From Closterium sp. NIES-65 (lineage: Eukaryota; Streptophyta; Zygnematophyceae; Desmidiales; Closteriaceae): a DNA stretch of 64,000 nt. Of this stretch, positions 54,258-64,000 are shown piece after piece; the stretch's first letter is position 1, and each line of letters starts with the position of its first letter. Where the stretch lies: positions 1-64,000 of the forward strand of contig CANXME010002064.1 of the NCBI GenBank assembly GCA_948144175.1, given 5' to 3'. The position numbers and the translations under genes were made by a program. Under the pieces are notes generated by a model, which had not been told where the DNA came from, made no database searches, and saw nothing but the letters and a program-made list of their open reading frames with translations.

Positions 54258-57008
54258 TTACCGTGCACGAAACATGGTGGCGCCGCGGGACCACATCACC
54301 GTCCACATACCCTTCAGCATCACCTTCGCCTCCTCCCACTCTGCCTTCCACCGCGTCATTTCTTCGGCTTTAACGCCGGTCATTTCGGCCAACAGGACTT
54401 GGCTGGCGTGTCCGTCGAAGATGGTCGTCGCAACGCCGTTGAGGTACACCACTTCCATCCTGTCGTCCGATCTCCCCGTGTAGCGACTCTTTCCAGCCAG
54501 GTTTACCTCGCCCTGCCACCCGCCACCGCTCGTCCTGTCCAGCCTAATACCATGCCCCCTGCGATATTTCGGAACGACGGCCTTCTGCGACGCGGCGGCT
54601 TTACCCTTCCGTTTCTTTTTTTTTTCGCCGACTCCAGCCGCACGATCGGTCTGTCCATCCTTGTCGACGTGTTCACCCACTGGTCCACCGGCCAGAACAG
54701 TGGACGTCCCCACCTGACCCGCCTGGTCCGCAACAGTGACGCCCGCCGACCTGTCCGAAGGCCCGGCCTGGCCGGCCTGAGTAGCCACTGTAACGGCGGT
54801 GGGCCGAGTGGACTCTCCAGCCAGACCAGCCTGGTCAGAACCAGTGACGCCGCTCGGGCCGGTCTGGAAGGCCCTATCCACCTGTATGAAGCCGGCAGGA
54901 TGACTCTGAATGGGCGGAACAGCCTGGCCGGCTACATTGACGCCGGTGGACGCCAAACGGGCCGGCTGCACGGTCTGCCCGGCCTGGGTGGACGCTGTAA
55001 CACCGGCAGGCCGACCCTCCATGCCACTGATGCCCGACGTACCTCCCACAGACTGAAGTGCGGCTACTTCGTCTGCTTCTATTGCCGCTTGTATCAATTC
55101 CACATCCTCGTCCTCGATGATGAGAGGGATCTCCCCCGCACCATCGTCTCCTACCACTGCGCCCCAATCACCTTGTCCAGACGCCGCGCCGACCTGGTGA
55201 TGCGTTGGCACCGCCGTTGGAACCGTCTCGTTTGCCGCTTCTTGGTGTACGCGCTCCGCCAAGTTCACCGTGGTCGGCGCAGTGCGCGTGCCGTGAGTCT
55301 GCGGTTGAGCGGATTGTGCACCTGCTGAAAGTGCGTTGACCTCGGCCATCAGCATGTCCGAGACTTGGTCCGACGGCGTGGCAACAGCGGCAGGGAGCTG
55401 CATGGTCGGCGCAGCGCTGGTGACAGTAGTTGGCGGATGCGATGAAGGTGCCGCCGCTTGAAACGAGTTGACCGCGGCCAGAAGCATGGCCGCGACCGGG
55501 TCCGTGAGGGTCTGACTGGCATTGTCTTGCCCCGAGCTTGGCGCTGCGACGGGCCCAGTTGTCGGCGGATCAGCAGATGGTGCTGCCGTGTGACGCGCAT
55601 TGACATCGGCCGAGACCGGGGCTGTTGGTGCTGTACCGGCGACAGGTTGCGCCCCCCCGCGAGTTGTTGGGACAGCGGCGTTGTCGATGGTGACGGGCTG
55701 CTGCTGCGATCGCGCCTGAAAAGCAAGAAGCTCCTCCATCAACGCTCTCGCCACGGGATCATCCTCCACGCCGAAGGCACCCGTGTCCCCCCCCACGCTG
55801 ACCACAGGAGCTTGGTGAGTCTGATCGCCGATTGACGGAGCCTCAACATCGAATGGCGGCCCGCGATCAACGCCTATCGCCGCGTCGGCCTGCACTTCAA
55901 CCGATTCAACGGCGACGTTACCACGATCGAACGGCGGTGGTGCTACCTCGCTTGCTTCAGGACGTGGAATCTCCGGACCTTTCCTTCCACCGCCGTGAGT
56001 GGAAGACCCGCCGGCTCGCACACCCTCCTCGGCGGCAGTCCTTCCCTCCGAGCTGCCGCCAGCTCCGCCTCTACTTTGCAGGCCAAGGAGCCGAGTTGTC
56101 GCCCCTTTTCTCCTCAGCATGTCGAGGACGGGAGAACCGGACTGGGCACGATCTGGAACGTCGCCGCCGACTGCTCGCTCCCCACCAACACCTTTACTCC
56201 GCTTCGAATTTCCCGCGTTGTCGCCGTCGGCTGCACTTCCGCTGCCAGCCCTTTTTTCCGGCCTATGCCTTTGCGCGGTCTCCAGGTCGCCGGCCGACGG
56301 GGACGAACCACGCCGCCCCAGCCTCATTGTAGCAAGCACGTTGGGCAGAAGCGTGAAGCCGACGGTTCCCAGCGCCTGCTGCGTGATGGCGGTTACCGCC
56401 TGAACAATGTCATCCCTCGTTGCTTTGATGACTTCTTCAAGCAGCGCGGGGGATGGACCGGGCGGGGGCGGCACGATGCTGCGGGATAAGCCGCCGATGA
56501 TGTTGGTGGAAGTTGAGGCTAACTTGGTCTGGATGTAATCGGCCAACACCGCCTTAACGTTATCCCCCACGCTGGTCACGTGGTTCCCCAACCGCACGTC
56601 GGCATCACGGCGGGCGACGGCCAGCTTGTCCAAGCCCTTTGTGATTTCCCCCAACAACGGCGTCGCCATGCTGCTGCACGCCTTGACCAGAGCAACCCGA
56701 TCGTCCAGCACCTTGGTGAAGACGCCGGTCATGGCTGCTGTGGCTGTGGAGATGTGTGTCCCCGCGGTCTGCTCGGCAACGGCGACGCGTTCGGTAAGCG
56801 ACTTGACAGCCGCGAGGCACTCAGCCGCCGTCGCCAACAACCCCTCCGTCTGACACCTCTCGGTAACCAGATCCGACCGCAGCCCCGCATTCTCGTCCCT
56901 CAGTTTCATGTTCTCCTCTTCCAGTCGCTTCACGTGAGCAAGTGCGGCTGCAAACGCCGACTTTGAAGATGTGGTCGACAATGTTCGGTGATCTATGTTC
57001 GGCAATCT
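54258..57008 (-). CDS. Long unknown protein with coiled coil and basic C-terminal domain
   Basis: Open for about 917 codons. The N-terminal part has a coiled coil (His-Val-Lys-Arg-Leu-Glu-Glu-Glu-Asn then Leu-Arg ... Leu repeats) and a helical segment to about 215. The middle is long, low-complexity, Pro/Ala/Gly/Thr-rich and probably disordered, with repeats of the type Val-Thr-Val-Ala-x-Gln-Ala-Gly-Gln (about 54700-55020). Near the end come Lys-Lys-Lys-Lys-Arg-Lys (nuclear signal) and a compact region Trp-Gln-Gly-Glu-Val ... Lys-Ser-Arg-Tyr-Thr-Gly ... Asn-Gly-Val-Ala-Thr. That region faintly recalls an AP2-type fold. No upstream ATG is in the window. A CAG acceptor at 57009-57011 and a GTGAGT donor at 57114 would join a 5' exon that ends at the copia G insertion. 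Function unknown. Confidence 0.5.
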   Translation of the reverse strand, partial: RLPNIDHRTLSTTSSKSAFAAALAHVKRLEEENMKLRDENAGLRSDLVTERCQTEGLLATAAECLAAVKSLTERVAVAEQTAGTHISTATAAMTGVFTKVLDDRVALVKACSSMATPLLGEITKGLDKLAVARRDADVRLGNHVTSVGDNVKAVLADYIQTKLASTSTNIIGGLSRSIVPPPPGPSPALLEEVIKATRDDIVQAVTAITQQALGTVGFTLLPNVLATMRLGRRGSSPSAGDLETAQRHRPEKRAGSGSAADGDNAGNSKRSKGVGGERAVGGDVPDRAQSGSPVLDMLRRKGATTRLLGLQSRGGAGGSSEGRTAAEEGVRAGGSSTHGGGRKGPEIPRPEASEVAPPPFDRGNVAVESVEVQADAAIGVDRGPPFDVEAPSIGDQTHQAPVVSVGGDTGAFGVEDDPVARALMEELLAFQARSQQQPVTIDNAAVPTTRGGAQPVAGTAPTAPVSADVNARHTAAPSADPPTTGPVAAPSSGQDNASQTLTDPVAAMLLAAVNSFQAAAPSSHPPTTVTSAAPTMQLPAAVATPSDQVSDMLMAEVNALSAGAQSAQPQTHGTRTAPTTVNLAERVHQEAANETVPTAVPTHHQVGAASGQGDWGAVVGDDGAGEIPLIIEDEDVELIQAAIEADEVAALQSVGGTSGISGMEGRPAGVTASTQAGQTVQPARLASTGVNVAGQAVPPIQSHPAGFIQVDRAFQTGPSGVTGSDQAGLAGESTRPTAVTVATQAGQAGPSDRSAGVTVADQAGQVGTSTVLAGGPVGEHVDKDGQTDRAAGVGEKKKKRKGKAAASQKAVVPKYRRGHGIRLDRTSGGGWQGEVNLAGKSRYTGRSDDRMEVVYLNGVATTIFDGHASQVLLAEMTGVKAEEMTRWKAEWEEAKVMLKGMWTVMWSRGATMFRAR

Positions 57009-57114
57009 CTGCGTACAACCGTTGCAAGGGCAGGCTATGTGAGCCGAGGGTGTACCAACGCAAGCACAGTTAGACGACCAATTAAAGTCGGCTACAAGGT
57101 CGACAGAAACTCAC

Positions 57115-57197
57115 GTCGCGCGTGGGCCCGTTGCAACCGGCGAGTCGAGCCACCACGACCTCCTCAGCGGGAGGCGCCCACTTCCATGTCCTGTCAC
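57115..57197 (-). CDS. Possible 5' exon piece of the long unknown gene, cut by copia G
   Basis: The minus strand is open across this stretch (Trp-Lys-Trp-Ala-Pro-Pro-Ala ... Asn-Gly-Pro-Thr-Arg-Asp) up to a GTGAGT donor at 57114. Splicing to the acceptor at 57009 would keep phase 0. The 106-bp intervening piece could instead be read through in frame as a Cys-rich segment. The outer end meets the LTR of copia G, so the start of this gene would lie beyond G, outside the window. Confidence 0.35.
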
Positions 57198-57328
57198 TGT
57201 CAGAACATATAGCTTACTTGTTTCTGTAGGCTATAGTGGGGTATCCCATAAGGGGTACAACCCAATCAGGGTTTCCTATTTGTACTCACTTCGTTCATAG
57301 TCATTTCATTCTCGTTCACTTCTTCTCA
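57198..57328 (+). repeat. 5' LTR of copia G
   Basis: 131 bp, TGTCAGAACA ... TCTTCTCA, with the family core. Confidence 0.92.
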
Positions 57329-57342
57329 TGGTATCGAGCAGG
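57329..57342 (+). other. Primer binding site of copia G
   Basis: TGGTATCGAGCAGG directly after the LTR, identical to that of A and F. Confidence 0.78.
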
Positions 57343-57399
57343 TTCCCCTGTGGGAACTGTTCGTAGGGCCCACCACCGCTACCGCTTAACTTTTTTTCT

Positions 57400-57419
57400 G
57401 CCCGGAGCGCGCTCCGGGC
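57400..57419 (+). other. Perfect 20-bp palindrome in copia G leader
   Basis: GCCCGGAGCGCGCTCCGGGC, preceded by a T-run and followed about 12 nt later by a second T-run. It is identical to the palindrome of copia F (50781-50800). Confidence 0.8.
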
Positions 57420-57444
57420 CCTCGTACTTCCTTTTTTTTCGATC

Positions 57445-58335
57445 TGCCCTAGTGCTCTGACGGCCGCCCACTCTAGCGCCCGAACGCCGCCCGCCCTAGC
57501 GCCCTGACGGCCGCCCGCCCTAGCGCCCTGACGGCCGCCCGCCCTAGCGCCCGAGCGCCGCCCGCCCTAGCGCCCTGACGGCCGCCCGCCCTAGCGCCCT
57601 GACGGCCGCCCGCCCTAGCGCCCGAGCGCCGCCCGCCCTAGCGCCCGAGCGCCGCCCGCCCTAGCGCCCGAGCGCCGCCCGCCCTAGCGCCCTGACGGCC
57701 GCCCGCCCTAGCGCCAGTGCGCCGCTCGCCCTAGCGCCCTGACGGCCGCCCGCCCTAGCGCCCGTGCGCCACTCGCCCTAGCGCCCTGACGGCCGCCCGC
57801 CCTAGAGCCCTGTCGGCCGCCCGCCCTAGCACCCGAGCGCCGCCCGCCCTAGCGCCCGAGCGCAGCCCGCCCTAGCGCCCTGACGGCCGCCCGCCCTAGC
57901 GCCCGTGCGCCGCTCGCCCTAGCGCCCGAGCGCCGCCCGCCCTTTCGCCCTTACGGCCGCCCGCCCTGACGCCTGAGCGCCGCCCGTCGTCGCCCCAGCG
58001 CCCTAGCGCCCGACGCCCGCGAGCCGCCCGTCGCAGCCGCCCGTGAGCTGCCTGTACGCCGCCCGCCGAGCCTCCCGTGCACCCGCCGTCCCTGAGCCGC
58101 CCGCGCCGCCGTCCCTGAGCCGCCTGTGCAGCCGCCCGCGAGCCGCCAGCGAGCCGCCCGTCGCGACGCCCGCGCCGCACGAGCCGCCCGTACAGCCGAG
58201 CCGCCCGAGCCGCCCGAGCCGCCCGCGCCGCCCCAGCAACCCGAGCCGCCCGAGCCGCCCGAGCCGCCCGAGCCGCCCGAGCCGCCCGAGCCGCCCGCGC
58301 CGCCCCAGCAACCCGAGCCGCCCGAGCCGCCCGGG
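57445..58335 (+). repeat. GC-rich minisatellite leader of copia G
   Basis: More than 20 copies of 23-24 bp units. Two types are interspersed, GCCCTAGCGCCCTGACGG plus CCGCCC, and GCCCTAGCGCCCGAGCGCC plus GCCC (about 57460-57990). A 9-bp GAGCCGCCC array follows at about 58195-58335. No gene on either strand. Confidence 0.9.
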
Positions 58336-58469
58336 CAACCTGAGGAGCCGAGCTCCTGCTCCTGCGTGGCTGCTGCTGCTCCGAGGCGTGCGCAGCTGCT
58401 GTTCTGCCGAGTTGCTGAGCCGCTGCGCTACCCGACTCTTTGTGCCCGGTGAGACAATCAGCTGCTGCA

Positions 58470-61400
58470 ATGGCCACCCCCAGTGTCCTGTCTTTTGACG
58501 CGAGGGTCGCGCCATTGACTTTCCAGTCTGGATTGAGGACCTGCAGCTGTACTTACTGTGCGATGCAATCGATGAAGTTTCTCTCTTTGACTTTGTCTCT
58601 GGAGCTGTCCCTGCCCCTCCTGCTGATGCTGACCCTGCTGTTCGCTCCAAGTGGGCCACACGCGATGCTGCTGCACGTCTTGCTGTGCGTCGCCACCTCC
58701 CTTCCTCCGAGCGTGCCCACTTTAGTCAGTGCAAGACCGCTCAGGCCTTGTACGACGCTGTAGTTACACGCTACTCCTCCCCTTCCTCCGCTACGCTGAG
58801 CCGCCTCATGCTACCGTTTCTCTTCCCTGACCTCGCTGCCTTTCCCACTGTCGCTGACCTCGTTACCCACCTCCGCGCTAGTGACGCTCGCTACCGCGCT
58901 GCCCTTCCTGCTGAGTTCCGCGCCGCAAACCCTCCTCCCATGTACATCACTCTCTACTTTCTCGTCACCCGTCTCCCTGAGTCCCTTCGTGTCGTTAGGG
59001 ACCAGTTTCTCTCTGTCTGTCCCACCACCCTCACTGTCGACCTCCTTGAGGAGTCCCTGCTAGCGGCTGAGAAGAGCATCGTCGCTGTAGGGGCCTCTCG
59101 GGGTGACCCTCGCACCCCCATCTTTGAGGGGTGTTCTCCTTCCCCCCTGCTGCCCTCTGTCGCCTCTGCCGCTGCGGCCGACCTCGCTGGTTTTGAGTCG
59201 GTCGGTGCGGCGTCTGCCCCCAGCGGTAGACGCCGCTCTGGCAAGGGCAAGGGGGGCAAGGGAGCGGGTGGAGCTAGAGAGGGCAGTGGAGGCGGAGGAG
59301 GTGGGGGTGGCGGAGGGAGTGGGGGTGGCGGTGGAGGTGCTGGCGGGAGTGGAGGTACTGGTGGAGGCGGTGGAGGCGGAGGTGGCGGCGGAGGCGGTGG
59401 CGGAGGAGGCGGGGGCGAGGGTACCGGTGGGGGCGGTGGCGGTGGAGACGGGGGTGGCGGTGGAGGCGGGAGTGGCGGTGGCGGCGGGGGTCGGAGTGGC
59501 TCGTCCCAGCGGAGCAGCTCTGGGGGTGGCCAGCGCCAGCAGCAGTAGCAGCAGCAGCGCTCTCGCACCGTCCCCGCCCCTCAGCAGCTCCGTGAGTGGT
59601 ACTTGCAGCGTCAGCGTGGTGGTGCGTTTGGTCCCTGCCCCTACGTTCTTCGCACCGGTGACCGTACGGGGGAGAGGTGTGGAGGCACCCACGCAGCCCG
59701 CCGCTGCTTTGGCCGCCTGACCGACGCCTGGCGCCAGCAGTTTCCGGAGGCCGCTGAGATCCCCCGCTGGGGGGAGCTGTCTAGGGCTGGTGTAGCCATT
59801 TATGATCTTGACTTTGATGCTATTCTTTCTGCTATGTATGTTGTGACTGGTAGTGATGAGGATGACTGTTACCGGTGTTTCCCGCCCGACCCGGGCATTG
59901 GTACTGCTGCGTCAGGTGCTAGTGAGGCTGCTGCTCTAGGTGCCAGTGCGTCTGTGCTCTCAGGTACTGGTGAGTTTGCCCTCTCAGGTACTGTGTCGGC
60001 TTCGGCCTCTCACACCTTCACCCTTGACACTGGAGCGTCTCGCTCCTTCTTTCGGGACCGCACCACTCTCACGCCGCTGAGTCGGCCGGTTGCGGTGTCC
60101 TTGGCTGACCCCTCTGGGGGACCTGTCCTGTCTCGCTTCTCCACGGTCCTTCCGTGTCCTGCGGCCCCCTCTGGCACCCTGTCTGGTCTCTACCTCCCCT
60201 CGTTCTCGACGAACCTGGTGAGTGGTGCTGACCTACAGGATGCGGGTGTCCACCAGTTCACTCCTGCTCCTCAGCGAGTGACCCACTGCACGGAGGCTAG
60301 CACGGGACGCCACCCGGCTACGTTTACATGTCGGCCAGGGTCGAGCCTGTACACACTGACCACTGCTTCTCCTCCAGGTGCTGAGTCTGGTAGGGTCCCT
60401 TTGTCTGGTCAGGTGTTTGCCGCAGCGTCCAGGTCTGGTCCTGAGTCTGCCCCCTGTTCGTGTCGTCGTCTGTCTCACGAGACCCTCCTCTGGCACCACC
60501 GCCTTGGCCACCCCTCTCTGCTTCGGCTCAGAGGCATGGCCTCCCGTCTTCTTGTGTCTGGTCTCCCCCGGTCTCTACCTCCCCTTCCTCAGGGCCCTGG
60601 CCCTGCCTGTGTCCCCTGTGTCGAGGGGCGCCAGCGTGCTGCCCCTCACTCCTCCCAGTTTCCTCCGACAGAGGCCCCGTTGCAGACGCTTCACATGGAC
60701 GTGTGGGGCCCAGCCCGCGTCCGTGGACAGGGTCAGGAGCGCTACTTCCTGCTCGTTGTTGACGACTACTCGCGTTACACCACGGTCTTCCCCTTGCGCA
60801 GCAAGGGTGAGGTCACTGAGGTGCTGATCGACTGGATCCGCGCAGCTCGTCTTCAGCTCAGGCAGAGCTTTGGCTCCGACTTTCCTGTGTTGCGTCTGCA
60901 CTCGGACAGAGGCGGAGAGTTCTCCTCTGGCCTTCTGCGTGCCTACTGTCGTGCGCGAGGCATCCGCCAGTCCTTCACGCTTCCGGACTCCCCGCAGCAA
61001 AATGGGATTGCCGAGCGCCGCATTGGCATGGTCATGGACGTCGCCCGTACGTCCATGATGCATGCGGCTGCCCCCCATTTTCTGTGGCCGTTTGCGGTCA
61101 GGTACGCCGCGCATCAGATCAACCTCCACCCCAGGGTCTCCAGGCCGGAGACCTCCCCAGCCCTGCTGTGGACGGGGAAGGTTGGCGATGCGTCGGCGTT
61201 CCGGGTCTGGGGATCTCGGGCGTTTGTCCGCGACTTGTCTGCGGACAAGCTGTCCCCTCGCGCTGCTCCCTGCGTCTTCCTGGGGTTCCCCCCTGACGCC
61301 CCTGGGTGGCAGTTCTACCACCCCACCTCTCGACGTGTTCTGTCCTCCCAGGACGTCACGTTCGACGAGTCGGTACCCTACTACCGCCTCTTCCCCTACC

Positions 61401-64000
61401 GCACTCCGTCCCTCCCCCCACCCCCGCTCTTCTTGGTACCAGGTCCCCCCCCGGTCGACCCCCTCCCCCCTCAGGGTCCTGCCCCTTCAGGTGTGTCCCA
61501 GGTAGACGCGGTCGAGCCTGTCGAGGTCACTGGTGACTCTGGTGCTGCTGCGGGAGCTGAGCCTGGGGGTGCGGAGCCTGGGGGTGCGGAGTCTGGGGGT
61601 GCTGAGCCTGGGGGTGCTGTGCCTGGGGGTGCTGTGCCTGGGGGTGCGGAGCCTGGGGGTGCGGAGTCTGGGGTTGCTGAGCCTGGGGGTGCTGAGCCTG
61701 GAGGTGCCGAGCCTGGGGGTGCTGAGCCTGGGGGTGCTGAGCCTGGGGGTGCTGAGCCTGGGGGTGCTGAGCCTGGGGGTGCTGTGCCTGGGGGTGCCTC
61801 GTCTCGCCGGGAGCCACTCTCCCCACAGGAGCTGCGTGAGTGGTTTTCCAGGCGCTTGAGGCGTGCTGCTGGTGCTGGTGGTTCTTCGGCTGCAGAGGGT
61901 ACTGCTGCCGCGCGTCCCGGAGGTGCTCGTACTGTGGGTGCTGGAGCTGCTGGGTCTGAGGGTTCTCCTGGAGCTGGTGCTGCTGAGGGTGTTGGCGCTG
62001 TGCCTGCCGCTGGCGGTCCGACTGACAGTGCTCCTGGTGCTGCTGCTGGAGGTTCTGGTGCTGCTGGAGGTGCTACTGTAGTGGGTGCTCCTGCTGGGGG
62101 TACTGGTGCTGTTCCTGCTGTTTCTGGCGTCGCCGCGCGGCCCCGACCGTACTTCGTTCCGCTCCTGCAGCAGGTTCTTGGTCTTACACCTCCTCCTCCC
62201 TTAGAGGGTCCGCAGCCTGTCCGGTCACAGCCACAGCTACAGCCTGCCTCCCCTTTGCCTGCTCCTTCTCCCTACGCTGGTCCGACTGGAGGTCTTACTG
62301 AGCGTCGTGAGCCTGCGTCTCGTCCTGCGTCGCCTGTTCGTACTGAGCGCGCTAGTGGTCGCGGGTCGCGTCAGCGTCCTCCTCCTGTCCCTGGCACGCA
62401 CCGGATGTCACTGCGTCCGTCCACTGCTCCTCTACGTGCCCCTTTGCCTTCTCCTCCTGCTTCCTCTCTTCCTGCTCTTGCCGACCCGGAGTCGGACTCT
62501 CTTCGTGCTGCCAGTCCTACTGTCACGCGTCTTCTTGCTACTGCTGTCACTGACCCTTCCTTCGAGTCGTCTGCTGCGTCTGCCCTTGTCACTGAGCTTG
62601 TCGACTTTGCTGCGCGCTGTCGTCTAGACTACGCTGCCAGTCTTGTCGCTGAGTCTGAGTCTGCCTGTCCTCCGTCCGTCGGGGGTGAGTGTGCCCTCGG
62701 CACGGACGTCCTTGAGGACAGGCAGGAGGAGTTCCAGTGTCTGGCAGCCGCTTCACCTCATCTCGCGTCTGTACTGCTAGCCCCTGAGGGAGACCCGGAT
62801 GCACCAGACATCCCGACTCCGCGCTCTTACGCGGAGGCGATAGAGGGTCCCTACTCCTCTCAGTGGCAGGCAGCTATGGATGCAGAGATGGCTTCCTGGA
62901 AGTCCACAGGCACCTACGTCGACGCTGTTCCCCCTCCTGGGGCGTGTGGATTTTCAGGGTGAAGCGGCCGCCGGGTTCACCGCCTGTCTTCAAGGCGCGT
63001 TACGTGGCTCGTGGCTTCAGTCAGCGGCAGGGGGTTGACTACTTTCAGACCTTCTCCCCCACCCCGAAGATGACTACTCTTTGGGTTCTGCTGCACGTTG
63101 CTGCTCACCGTGACTACGAGCTGCACTCTCTCAACTTCAGCACAGCTTTCTTGCAGGGCAGTCTGCACGAGGAGATCTGGCTGCGTCGCCCACCTGGCTT
63201 CACTGGGTCTTTCCCTCCTGGTACCCAGTGGAGTCTCCGGCGTCCAGTCTACGGTCTCCGCCAGGCGCCTCGTGAGTGGCACAACACACTGAGGACTACG
63301 CTCACGGCACTTGGGTTTGCTCCGTCTACTGCCGACCCGTCGCTGTTTCTGCGCACCGACACCTCTCTGCCGCCGTTCTACATCCTCGTGTACGTCGACG
63401 ACTTGGTCTTTGCCACAGCTGACACTGCTGGACTCGCCTACGTGAAGTCCGAGCTGCAGAAGAGACACACGTGCACTGACCTGGGTGAACTGCGTAGCTA
63501 CCTTGGCTTGCAGATCACCCGGGACAGAGCGCGCTGCACCATTACCCTGACTCAGTCACACATGGTGCAGCAGGTCCTTCAGCGCTTCGGCTTCACGTAC
63601 TCCTCGCCTCAGGCCACTCCTCTGCCTACTCGCCACTCACTCTCAGCTCTGCCTTCAGATGAGTCCGTAGAGTCGAGTGGCCCGTTTGCAGAGCTTGTTG
63701 GCTGCCTCATGTACCTGATGACCTGCACACGTCCTGACCTTGCATACCCTCTTAGCATTCTCGCACGCTATGTTGCTCCTGGGAGACACCGACCAGAGCA
63801 CATGGCTGCAGCGAAGAGGGTGTTGCGCTACTTGTGCAGCACGTCGGGCATGGGGCTAGTGCTTGGAGGGCGCAGTCCAGTGGTCCTCACTGGGCACGCA
63901 GACGCTTCTTGGGACCAGGCTACGCAGCGGTCGTCACAGGGTTACACCTTCAGCCTTGGTTCCGGCTCTGTTTCGTGGCGGGCTACCCGCTCGTCTTCTG
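58470..64000 (+). pseudogene. Copia gag-pol remnant (element G)
   Basis: Gag start Met-Ala-Thr-Pro at 58470. Gag helical domain, long Gly tract, PQQLREWY and zinc knuckle C-x13-C-x3-H-x4-C come first. Protease, GAG-pre-integrase, integrase and the Gly-Gly-Ala-Glu-Pro linker with PQELREWF are in an open stretch of about 1119 codons (59603-62962). Reverse transcriptase with Tyr-Val-Asp-Asp (about 63390-63401) and the beginning of RNase H run to the window edge. About four breaks in view. Confidence 0.9.

Larger units (their letters stand above)
57198..64000 (+). mobile_element. Ty1/copia element G, partial (runs off window), broken
   Basis: Plus-strand copia with 5' LTR 57198-57328, primer site 57329-57342, palindrome 57400-57419, minisatellite leader (about 57445-58335) and gag-pol from 58470 to the window end in RNase H. 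Very close to E in sequence. The coding region has about four breaks in view. Left target-site copy would be GTCAC (57193-57197). The right end is outside, so LTR age cannot be estimated. Confidence 0.92.

Noticed and set aside
57006-57100. Cys-rich segment with a Cys-Pro-Cys-x2-Cys pattern in frame before the long minus-strand protein, recalling a transposase-associated zinc motif
   Set aside because: It lies between a GTGAGT donor and a CAG acceptor that join flanking frames in phase, so it is more likely intron. The pattern is too short to name.
57391-57440. Hairpin plus T-run resembling a bacterial terminator
   Set aside because: It sits in the transcribed leader of a retrotransposon between primer site and gag. 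A structural RNA element is more sensible.
57460-57990. Regularly spaced repeats resembling a CRISPR array
   Set aside because: Units are directly tandem without unique spacers, the setting is eukaryotic, and it is the copia leader minisatellite.

Overview
The window is eukaryotic, GC-rich, almost entirely made of retrotransposons, and contains a small island of intron-bearing genes. Short TG...CA LTRs with initiator-Met-tRNA-like primer sites, a chromodomain Ty3/gypsy element and GT-AG introns suggest the green plant lineage. A charophyte alga such as Chara is my best guess, but this is inference with low confidence. No bacterial gene, operon, rRNA, tRNA or CRISPR array was found.

Layout, left to right. 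(1) 1-5631: Ty1/copia element A (minus), cut by the window edge and heavily decayed. (2) 5632-6515: non-coding DNA rich in GTCGAC. (3) 6516-14127: an old plus-strand copia LTR and leader, split by copia B (minus, 6639-13412), then a decayed minus-strand copia fragment. (4) 14128-19363: copia C (plus), decayed, broken into by copia D (minus, 19364 to about 25757). D is a divergent subfamily. (5) 25758-26981: unassigned DNA. (6) 26982-40396: a Ty3/gypsy chromovirus with 402-bp LTRs, split by copia E (plus, 29013-36402). E has identical 133-bp LTRs, a CTGGG target duplication and one open gag-pol frame. (7) 40397-57197: the gene island, interrupted by copia F (minus, 43405-50999; identical LTRs, CCGCC duplication). 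(8) 57198 to the end: copia G (plus), running off the window.

The gene island holds a four-exon plus-strand gene (42400-53220). Its middle exon encodes a tyrosine recombinase of the Crypton type (Arg ... His-x-x-Arg ... Trp ... Tyr). Its last exon carries a coiled coil and a GCR1_C-like region. Copia F lies antisense inside its first intron, which would otherwise be about 110 bp. Exon 2 carries three in-frame stops, so this copy is probably dead. Facing it are two minus-strand reading frames of unknown function, one with an N-terminal coiled coil and a basic C-terminal domain. The upstream end of the long one lies against the insertion point of copia G. The island may be the remains of one large Crypton-like DNA transposon with cargo, or host genes beside a transposon gene. 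The window alone cannot decide.

All copia copies share features that known copia parts do not explain. These are a hypervariable GC-rich 21-24 bp minisatellite leader, a palindromic hairpin after the primer site, a 21-nt hairpin over the polypurine tract, an unusual stretched zinc knuckle, a long glycine tract, and a PQ(Q/E)LREW(Y/F) motif present both near the Gag zinc knuckle and in the integrase-RT linker.
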